Assembly (NCBI GenBank): GCA_040437565.1
Contig: JBDOQK010000028.1
Span: forward strand, 310,001 to 374,000
DNA: 64,000 nucleotides
Origin: Albugo candida
Lineage: Eukaryota > Oomycota > Peronosporomycetes > Albuginales
Reading direction: 5' to 3'
Position 1 is the stretch's first letter; the number at the start of each line of letters is the position of its first letter. The translations under genes were made by a program, and so were the position numbers. Positions 55,785 to 64,000 of this stretch are shown in pieces. The notes beneath the pieces are model-generated. The model saw only the letters and a list, made by a program, of their open reading frames with translations, was not told where the DNA came from and did not search any database.

Positions 55785-58700
55785 ATGCTTGTCAATTACT
55801 CAGATCTGATTCTGTCGTTGATAGAGTATAGTATACATTTACAAAGGGATCTCATTATGCTGGATAACGGTGGCCATGCTCATTTGATATTGCAATTTCT
55901 CGAGAAATGCATGAGCTCTGACTCAAATCAGAGGGAACACGCTGAAGCAAAGCTCAGTAATATTGTTTGTATTATGATGAGCGGTAGTAACCTGTCCCAA
56001 AATGAAGTTATTTTGCAAACACTTTTGCAAACTGTAGCACCACACACTGATTCACAAGCTGCTTCATTTCCCCTTCCGTCCGATTTACGCATCATCACAT
56101 GTATTTGGATCAAGAATTTAGTGTCTAAGTACTGGAAAGCGCCCCAATTCGTATCAGATCGCTGGAAATCTCAAGTTTTTCGAAACGCTCTACTTCGAAT
56201 GGCCATACAAGAACCCAACCAAGTCGTCGCATTACATTTACGTGTGATTGTCGCATATATATCCCGTTGTGACTTTCCATCTCGTTGGGGAATGGAAGAC
56301 TTATTCCAACCGCTTGTCATCTGCCTGCAAATGCCTGGAGACATCTCTCAAGACTTGAATGATCTGATTGAGAAGCAGCACCGAGCAATCCAAATCATAC
56401 TTTGTATTATCAAAGAGCTGGTTACTCGTCGTCTGATGGTACATCGGAAGCAATTTGATACGTTTGCAGTGGAAATATTACCGTTTCTATTAAATCATTG
56501 GGACGTATTACTGCACTCCATTGGCGATCAATCCGTACTACAGTTCATTCTCAAGCTCACGAAAACGAGTACGAAATTAATAGCACTCATTCTTACGAAC
56601 GCATTTCGTGCTTTGGCCACCCAGCACTTTGAATTGGTGAATGCGATTCTGGGGAAAGTCTGTCAGTACATTGCAAGCCTGCACGCTCAATTTCCTTCCG
56701 GTCATAATCAAACAGCGGTGACAATAGAGGTCGGAAAATGCATATATCAAATGTCAAAGTTGCTGATGAAGATTCAAGCATCCTATCCGATGGAATGTCG
56801 TGAGTATCTGCAGGTTTTCCTCCGACTTTTTTGGGAAATCCTAGAAGCCAATGTTAATACCGATACTAAAAGCGGTATTGTTTCCGTCCAATTCTTCACA
56901 AACGTATTCAATTGTGAGCTGTATAAATCAAAGCGCGGCTCAGAAACGTCCAAAGTGATGCATAAAGTCATGAGTGCCAACGGTCAAGTAGAACTTTGTG
57001 ATGAAATGATTGCTCAGGCTCAATATGCCATATCGCAGTTCTTCGACATGCCGTCACATTCGTCGAATGCTTGCCGAGTTGTGGCTTTACTGCAGCGAGT
57101 TGTTCTACAATTACTGAGACAGTCAACAAGCGACTTGGAAGCATGGAGTGAAGATCCTGAGTCTTTCTTTCACATCTCAAAAAGCCTAACTGCCGAAGAA
57201 TCCATTCGTGTCACTGCTGAAAATCTCTTTCTGACCATGCTTCAGCAATACCCAACAATTTGCATCACAGAATTCCAGAAACTGATTGTTCAAGTCCCCG
57301 AAAAATTCCAGTTGATCTTGAACACCCAACCAAATTCTTCATCGGAACTCTCTGATATCATCTTGGAGTTGGATTCCATTTTTCTTGCATTGGGACTTGG
57401 AAGCTATATTTTGTATCAGCAAATCGATTTCAATCGACTCTACGTAGCAATCTTTTATCCGCTTTTCACGACATCAGATGCATACCACATTGGGTCTTTG
57501 GCGTGCAGCGGTAGAATCCTTCCGGTGATATTTCATCGTTCCATTTGGCTCGTCGGTCGCTGGCTTGGACAGCTTGCTCCATCGCACTGGCCAATTCTTT
57601 ATGAAAGTGCGTTAAAAAACGCATTTGGGAACGAGGAGATCGCATCGAGATCAAATTCGGAAGATATCGTACTGAAACTTCAAACTATTTCTCTTATCGA
57701 GTGTATGGTCGCCGATTGGAGTGCTGAGGTGGATCAGCTGAAGCAATATTTGCCGATGATTCTGCATGGTTTGTATTCGTTCCTAATGACCACCAGTACT
57801 CTAGAAAGCAAACAGATGATTTTTTGCACCTTGGAAACGATAGCCAAGACATTGGGACCTTCGATCATCGTATGTCTTCCCCAATTGTGCACGCCATTAA
57901 CGACTCTATGGTCGCGTTCGAGTGACGATAGCAATTTGATCCGAGGCAAAATTCTGAGCTTCCTGAAACAGATTCTGATTAGTGTCAATGAGCTTCTCAA
58001 TGATGCCCCAAATTGTGAGCTGGATGCTATCGAAAAATCGCTGCTTCCGTTACAAGAAATGTGCTTTCAAGGTGTAAAATCGGCCATGGATACGAAAGCA
58101 ACCGATTCTTACTTACTAGAAAAAGGGCTTGAATTGTGGTACCAGCTCATTCTGTCCATGAAAGAATATTCTGATCCGCTTGAAGCGATCTTTCCACACG
58201 CACTCGACATTTTACAACGCAATTACGAGCACGGTCTGATCTTGGTCAAAATCATTGAGAAATATCTCACGCTGAACGGCACTGAGAGATTTTGGGACGT
58301 CTATCATGCTCCCATATTAAATCTTTGCATCACACCAATGATCAATAATGTGAATAGCCAAGTCTCTATCGCACTTGCCCATTTGTTGGAACAAACGATG
58401 GAGCATTTACACAATAGAGGCGCTATGACTCTCTCGCTTTGCAACGAACTGATAGAACCCACTCGACGATTACTCGCCTGCTGTGTGAAATACAGCGAGA
58501 ATCACGTGGAAAGGGAGCCGGAGTCTGTTATCATCTCATACCTCCACGTGTTTGCATTTTTGGTTTTATTCCTGCAGCAATTCGACTGGGTGTATGTGAG
58601 TGTCTTGAAAACTAATTCTCTAGTTTTGGATCAGCTCGTGGACTTGATGTTGAGTAAATTTCCCAACAGCCATACGCAATCTATAAACACGAATTCATCA

Positions 58701-58982
58701 TCTGTTTGGTATCCTTGCGAGCTTCGAAGAAAGCTATGGGCGTCGGCTTTGGTTGCTCTATTGGTATGGAGCAGACCGGTTTGTAAGGATCGTGTTGAAA
58801 AAATTGAGCGGATAGCGAATCAAGTAATAAAGGAGATGCAATCGAGGCATTCCGAGGATCCTTCACATCAACAAATTAGACAAGTACGGGGCACCAAATG
58901 GGAAAAAATAGCCCAAGTAGACCTAAGAGATTTTCTGGATCGGAATGTACAGTCTCTACGAAATCGACGAGAACGTAGCTGA
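55785..58982 (+). CDS. IPO11: Importin-beta family karyopherin, importin-11-like
   Basis: Nuclear transport receptor made of HEAT repeats. Importin-11 carries cargo such as UbcM2 and rpL12 in animals (family knowledge). One uninterrupted frame of 1,065 codons. The importin-beta N-terminal domain is recognisable: HLILQFLEKCMSSDSNQREH, then HAEAKL, then LRIITCIWIKNLVSKYWKAP. IPO11-like blocks follow: IQEPNQVVALHLRVIVAYIS; FPSRWGMEDLFQPLVICLQ; QHRAIQIILCIIKELVTRRL, then RKQFDTFA and LLNHWD. The rest is amphipathic helices. The second Met (55857, MLDNGGHAHLIL) aligns better with the start of animal IPO11, which would give 1,041 residues. The animal protein has about 975. A mitochondrial or ER signal is not evident. 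Other importin-beta members (IPO7/8) are less likely because of the QHRA...RKLF block. Single-exon, unlike the intron-rich PLRG1 gene. Confidence 0.85.
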   Translation: MLVNYSDLILSLIEYSIHLQRDLIMLDNGGHAHLILQFLEKCMSSDSNQREHAEAKLSNIVCIMMSGSNLSQNEVILQTLLQTVAPHTDSQAASFPLPSDLRIITCIWIKNLVSKYWKAPQFVSDRWKSQVFRNALLRMAIQEPNQVVALHLRVIVAYISRCDFPSRWGMEDLFQPLVICLQMPGDISQDLNDLIEKQHRAIQIILCIIKELVTRRLMVHRKQFDTFAVEILPFLLNHWDVLLHSIGDQSVLQFILKLTKTSTKLIALILTNAFRALATQHFELVNAILGKVCQYIASLHAQFPSGHNQTAVTIEVGKCIYQMSKLLMKIQASYPMECREYLQVFLRLFWEILEANVNTDTKSGIVSVQFFTNVFNCELYKSKRGSETSKVMHKVMSANGQVELCDEMIAQAQYAISQFFDMPSHSSNACRVVALLQRVVLQLLRQSTSDLEAWSEDPESFFHISKSLTAEESIRVTAENLFLTMLQQYPTICITEFQKLIVQVPEKFQLILNTQPNSSSELSDIILELDSIFLALGLGSYILYQQIDFNRLYVAIFYPLFTTSDAYHIGSLACSGRILPVIFHRSIWLVGRWLGQLAPSHWPILYESALKNAFGNEEIASRSNSEDIVLKLQTISLIECMVADWSAEVDQLKQYLPMILHGLYSFLMTTSTLESKQMIFCTLETIAKTLGPSIIVCLPQLCTPLTTLWSRSSDDSNLIRGKILSFLKQILISVNELLNDAPNCELDAIEKSLLPLQEMCFQGVKSAMDTKATDSYLLEKGLELWYQLILSMKEYSDPLEAIFPHALDILQRNYEHGLILVKIIEKYLTLNGTERFWDVYHAPILNLCITPMINNVNSQVSIALAHLLEQTMEHLHNRGAMTLSLCNELIEPTRRLLACCVKYSENHVEREPESVIISYLHVFAFLVLFLQQFDWVYVSVLKTNSLVLDQLVDLMLSKFPNSHTQSINTNSSSVWYPCELRRKLWASALVALLVWSRPVCKDRVEKIERIANQVIKEMQSRHSEDPSHQQIRQVRGTKWEKIAQVDLRDFLDRNVQSLRNRRERS

Positions 58983-61900
58983 AGTCAAGTACCCCGTCAA
59001 AAATCGAATGGAAGACGCGCGAGTCACGACACGACATATCACGCTGATGGCTTAATAACGTGCTATCTGGTTGTGTGTGAGGCTAATTGACTCATTTATC
59101 AAGGACACCTCCATCGAGCACCCCCATGTAATCCACACTTTTATACATTGTGGAAGAGTACGATACGAACTACAGATATGAGCATTTCAGATTCTTGAGT
59201 TGTTTACCTGGTGTTTATGGCTTGCTTGAATGCTTATAAAAGCTGCACAACAATCAAAGCAGAATTGCTAAGTACTTAAAGCACCGAATGAGTGGCAAAG
59301 CATGGTTTATCTGATGCGCTTTGCTCATTAGATCTATGATATGATTAAAAAAAATTACCAAGGCGTCAAGTAGACGAGTATGCGACAGGTTTTCCAATTT
59401 CCGAAATCGAAGGCAAGACCGTGTTGCATCCCTTTCTCTGTTATCCCAGATGTAGTCTCTATTGAATGACTTTAGATGTGAAGTGTTTAATCAAATGAGC
59501 AACACCACTTATAGCTACATCTGGGAAGCCTTAAACCGATCGTTTGTGCAAACCAATTTTCCAAATAGATATAAGTTTCAGCAGTGTCTGCTCTTCATGG
59601 ATTGCATTCTTCCATGACCCTTCTTCTGATGACTTTTTGCATTTTTATATGCTGATAGTGCTTCCGGAGCTGTATTTGCTTCATCATACTCGATTCGGTG
59701 CCCTTGACGGTCGCAACTCTTTCATGATGAGTGAACGATTGAGTTTGATGTTTTGTAAAGCGTCATAGTAGCTAGAAATTCGCCGTGAGGGAGCGCATCA
59801 TGCCCTACTGGTCTCGATGATGCACATCTGACAGATGCATCATATCTCTCACTGCCTGCTCTTGAGTAAAAAAGAGCATCTCGGTATCGATTCGTTCACA
59901 ATTGGAATGCATCACTATTGTTGTATCCCGATAATAGTCGAAATCGAAATCTTATTGTTCAATATCGTTCGCGCAGGCGACTTCACATCAAGATATCGCG
60001 TCCCTGGATTCTAAAATAAGTGATGTGAGTTACCTCTACAAGCNNNNNNNNNNNNNNNNNNNNNNNNNNNNNNNNNNNNNNNNNNNNNNNNNNNNNNNNN
60101 NNNNNNNNNNNNNNNNNNNNNNNNNNNNNNNNNNNNNNNNNNNTGCATCATATCTCTCACTGCCTGCTCTTGAGTAAAAAAGAGCATCTCGGTATCGATT
60201 CGTTCACAATTGGAATGCATCACTATTGTTGTATCCCGATAATAGTCGAAATCGAAATCTTATTGTTCAATATCGTTCGCGCAGGCGACTTCACATCAAG
60301 ATATCGCGTCCCTGGATTCTAAAATAAGTGATGTGAGTTACCTCTACAAGCTTTCAATCCATGTTCTGCTCGCGTAATCGCTTACCTCGTCGGAATAACT
60401 GAGTACCAAACCCTGGAGAAATTTCTATCTCAAGAATATTGGTGTTTCATTTTGCCTATATGAGCACAACCGATTGCACCAAGCACTCGCAATGTCAACA
60501 TTATATATATGTGTCCAAAACACTGCTAAGCCGATATTTTGTCCAGATGCGCTGCTCACGGCAATCAATCGCGATATAGGCTCCAACTTTACATAGATCG
60601 GCTCAATCTTCCTATTCTGACATGCATATGGGTAAGCTTGGATCTGGAACTTCTCCAATTTTGCTTCTTCGGTCTTCGTGCTAGCTCAAATTTGCTGTCA
60701 ACATACGGATTGATTATTTGATGTCACATCCCAGCCTGTATGCATATGTATTCGAATATATGATTAATATGCTTACCAACGTCGTTTGTACGAAAGTACT
60801 AGATCTTATAACCAAGCAATTGTATCCGAGATTACCGGAGACTTGTGGTCATGAAGAAAACCAGCACACAAACTTGTGTCATTTCCGCACAATACTTGCG
60901 TTTTTGCGCTTTACCGGTGAATTGTCTTCACAGTTTTTCGTATAACAATACTTTAGGGATCTTGTGCGAAACATCCTGATCGATACGAAGGATGGCGATG
61001 GAGTAGAAAGACCTCTTAGCTAGAATCCATTACATCATGTAAAAAATGAACTAGCAAATTTCACGAGCAGCACAACGGATAAAATCAGCTGGAAATATCT
61101 CGTATCAAAGTTTGCGCCAATGTCTTCCACGTGATCCATCTGCATCGCCTCTAATTCGAATCGAAATATGGTAACAGGATTAATTCGAAAAGCTTACTAC
61201 GATTGTAGTTCCTTAGGCCGTATATTACACAATTGGCAAGCTTCTAGCGTTGTGCAAATGAGTAATTTACGCAATACTGATTGTATATTGAAGTGCGAAA
61301 TACATATCAGCGGATTGTGCATACATGCTTCTTGGACTTGATGAGCCCATCAATCGAAATATGGTAACACGAGCACACGGTATAAAGCCCACTTTTTGCT
61401 TGTGATTTCTGGTTTACTTGGCTCAGGCTGATATAGGACTCATCGCTGTATCATTGTACCAGTACATTATCTCTGCGCTGTCAATATGACGATATTTCAA
61501 GACTTGTACCAACAAGTTGATACAACCACTCGCGATCATACAATGTAGTCGACGAGCAGCTAGATGCATTCTATTGGCATGGAAGAAGAAGCTAGCGATC
61601 GCAATCCAATAAATCTCGGTCATTTCACTACTGCGCGAAAGAAAATGAGAAAGAGATGGAAGAATCTACTACTGTAATATTTCCGAGTTAAGATGCGAAC
61701 GTATATTCCTTAGGACTAAAAAAGCGATGGAGATGTAATGTATGTGCAGATGTTGGAGCCACAAGTGAAGATGTCCCCAACTATCATCATCGAAGAATAG
61801 CTACCTGCCACAAAAGCTAAAGTTTCTGTGGTAGATGAGCTTCTCGTATGGAAGATAAGGGATGAGACTGGATGCACTGCAACAGGAGGTTACGGGAAAA

Positions 61901-63206
61901 ATCGAAAAAAGGTCAAGACTTGCGCGGACGTTGATTCGCAATTTTTTGGCTCTTGGCGGAAGCAGCAAATCAACAACCGATTGTGAATACAGTTTAGGAA
62001 ACTCGAAGACCAGCAAAATAATATTCTGCCATTTTTGACCCTATCAACGTATACGCAAGCGGCTGTGATGGAAGTAATCTAGCCATGCAGATAAGGCTGG
62101 AACAAATTCAAATTCAATTGTATTCGAGACTAAAAGTTTGAGTCAATAGGTAGTCAGAGTTCTACAGTAGAAAACAAGCCGTATGCAAATTCGTTCTTTG
62201 TAGGTTACCCAGAAATTGTACATTTATTAAGAAAACGAAGCAGTGGGACAACAGCTAATCAATGACACAGATGGCGTCACGCTGATATGATATCAGGAAA
62301 GCTAAGGTTCCCTATGTCATTGCTTGCAGAATTTTATTCACAAATAGGGCCTTTATCGAGCGTCAACGAGCTTGACCGCAGTGAGAATTGTTACTTTACG
62401 ACAAATAGGCACTGACTTCATATTTCCAAGGCTTCTTTACTTTAAACCTTGTGAAATTCCCACAACAAATTCGTCGAAGACCTTTAAACTTGAAGCATAA
62501 TCGTCTTCGAGGTGATTGCACACACATAGCTAGCTACTCCAAAGCAAAGTAAAGCAAAACAGACCTTCAGTACATTACCTCAATTAAATGCGTTCAAATT
62601 TCACAACAGATTCGTAAATGTCATTGTTTATGGGAATGACAATTTTTTGTTACGTTGCCAACACTCTGCGATTGCTAATATACCTCTAGCAATCAAAATG
62701 ACGCAACGCCTCGATTTCTAGTTCCATAACCTTATCCAAGGTTTTCTATGAGAGCTTTTGTAGCTGATTGATTTCCCCCTAAAGTGCTCGGCCCGTTGCA
62801 GGAAATGATTTCTTCATAATGTCGCTTACAATGCGCGTGGGATTAGGAAAAGTGAGCCGATGCTTTATTATCAACATCCTACCTGCGCTATCCAGTCCAT
62901 CTGTGCAATGAGCGGGGATTGCGAAATCCGCTGATGTTTCTTCCTTCGTTACAAGTTTGCATCAAGTGTAATGTGCTACGACGACAACATTGTAGACAGT
63001 GTCTCGAACCCTTCCGACTGGCACTGCAAATAATGCAAGTAGTTTAATGCTCCATTTCCTTTTACTTCTCCTATGTTACCCAGGCTTTGCAACACGATAT
63101 GAAAGGTGATAAACTCTCAGAATGTGACAGTGCTTCAGACATGTAATTGATATAAGATTTGCAATTGAACGTGCGTTGGGTAACTTATTCGTTGGCACAT
63201 ATATGA
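58983..63206. other. 4.2-kb gene-poor stretch
   Basis: No supported gene. Open frames are all under 80 codons. It contains the duplicated gap flanks at 59836-60351. Confidence 0.55.
59836..60351. repeat. Duplicated flanks around gap 60044-60143
   Basis: Bases 59836-60043 (208) recur exactly, as far as I can read, at 60144-60351, offset 308. Confidence 0.92.
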
Positions 63207-64000
63207 TCAGGATCGCATCTGTGTAAAACTAGTCGACCCATTAAATGCCGAACTGGACGACTGACCAAAAGGTGAAGCTGCAGAAGCACCAAACCCGTTG
63301 CCAAAGCCTGTACCTGCCCCTTGCGAGGATGCAATGCTGCCAAAGCCAGTGCCAACAGAGCGAAAGGAGCCGAAGCCGGAACCAGTTGTCGTAGATGGCT
63401 TGGTAGTACTCGAAGCAAAACCGCCAAATCCACTCCCGCTTCGTTGCTGAAGAGTGTTCGTCCCTCCGAACACTGCCGTCGTTCCACCAAAGGAAGCAGC
63501 CGAGTTTCCTAATGTGGAGGAGGCTCCAAATACTGGCACTGCTGTATTTCTCGATGTCGATTCTGAGCCGAACACTGATCCCGACTGTGGGGTGAGTTGA
63601 GTCAAAGATTGCTTACCATACTTCTTTTCGAGTAAACCGAATAGCTCCGTCTCACGCCCACTATATTTGGCTAAAGTCGTGTCGACGTCCTTTAGTTTTC
63701 CGGGATTATACTTTTGATAGAACTGAACAAGTCTTTCGCGATGACTGCTAGTCGTTCCTCCAAATGGTTTACTTATGGCCATTGGCTGAGAGGGTTTACT
63801 GAAGGTAGATCCAGGTTCCGATGTCCCAAAATTCGCCATGCTGCTAGTGTTTGGTCTTGTATTTGACGAGTTTCCGAATGACGTCAGAAAAGCAGTGCCG
63901 GGAGCACCAGCTGTACTGGAATTCGTTGATGGTGATGCTTGTATCGGGAAAAAAGTGCTTGTGTTGCCAAATGGGCTCGAATTTGTCGAGTGCCGCAAAG
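63207..64000 (-). CDS. FG-repeat nucleoporin, C-terminal part (5' end outside the window)
   Basis: Open frame of at least 263 residues running in from the right edge and ending at 63207. It is rich in Ser, Thr, Gly and Phe with many FG dipeptides (SPFGNTSTFF, SSFGNS, FGASSTLG, GSGFGGF, GTGFGS, GTGFGNGFGASAASPFGQ), the disordered barrier sequence of nuclear-pore proteins. In the middle is a folded-looking segment, HRERLVQFYQKYNPGKLKDV followed by TTLAKYSGRETELFGLLEKKYG, a short motif I know from FG-type nucleoporins and related proteins of protists. Which nucleoporin (Nup214/Nup159-like or Nup98-like) cannot be decided without the rest. The frame has no intron here. Whether the Met at 63998 is the start or an internal residue is unknown. 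Confidence 0.75.
   Translation of the reverse strand, partial: LRHSTNSSPFGNTSTFFPIQASPSTNSSTAGAPGTAFLTSFGNSSNTRPNTSSMANFGTSEPGSTFSKPSQPMAISKPFGGTTSSHRERLVQFYQKYNPGKLKDVDTTLAKYSGRETELFGLLEKKYGKQSLTQLTPQSGSVFGSESTSRNTAVPVFGASSTLGNSAASFGGTTAVFGGTNTLQQRSGSGFGGFASSTTKPSTTTGSGFGSFRSVGTGFGSIASSQGAGTGFGNGFGASAASPFGQSSSSAFNGSTSFTQMRS

Noticed and set aside
59836-60351. Apparent 208-base tandem duplication
   Set aside because: Separated by exactly 100 N and identical as far as I can read; treated as an unmerged contig overlap, not a biological repeat.
1-64000. CRISPR arrays, operons or bacterial ribosome-binding sites
   Set aside because: The window is eukaryotic (spliced genes, myosin, importin, nucleoporin). 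The tandem arrays have diverged units without unique spacers.

Overview
The window looks like nuclear DNA of an oomycete, most likely an Albugo-type (white rust) species. This is inference from gene content and style: introns of 51-71 bases with GT..AG ends, a myosin ending in a zinc ribbon and a PX domain, a moderate GC content, and Copia, LINE, SINE and DDE-transposon relics around compact gene islands. It is a draft scaffold with sixteen gaps of exactly 100 N. Twelve gaps have the same or nearly the same sequence on both sides, so many apparent local duplications are contig ends that were never merged.

Two gene islands and the two window edges hold the intact genes. Island 1 (7.3-19.2 kb) has, on the minus strand, a PX-domain myosin, a three-exon SAP-domain mRNP protein of the SARNP/Tho1 type and a ten-exon PLRG1/PRL1/Prp46 WD40 spliceosome protein. 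On the plus strand it has an unrecognised Cys/His-rich protein and, 16 bases later, a VPS33-type SM protein. Island 2 is a single-exon importin-11-like karyopherin (55.8-59.0 kb). An FG nucleoporin is cut by the right edge. Spliceosome, mRNP, importin and nucleoporin genes share the mRNA-processing and nuclear-transport theme, but nothing in the sequence shows linked regulation.

Between the islands lies decaying accessory DNA. From 20.45 to 24.56 kb is a large pseudogene of a multi-C2, multi-membrane-span protein with a PB1-like N-terminal part. From 24.5 to 27.1 kb is a block containing a broken gene for a signal-peptide-bearing protein. A second copy of this block lies at 42.2-49.9 kb and has been split by a LINE. 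Also present are a DDE DNA transposon relic, two head-to-head tRNA-derived SINEs, a dispersed tandem repeat of about 200-240 bases, a Copia element with unequal terminal repeats, and relics resembling a ubiquitin protease, a protein kinase and another DDE transposase.

The most interesting observations are the multi-C2 pseudogene, the duplicated secreted-protein block with its LINE insertion, and the LINE 5' region, which consists of about eleven 40-base monomers next to a CCAAT box. The ends of the window (0.4-7.3 kb and 59-63.2 kb) hold no gene I can support.
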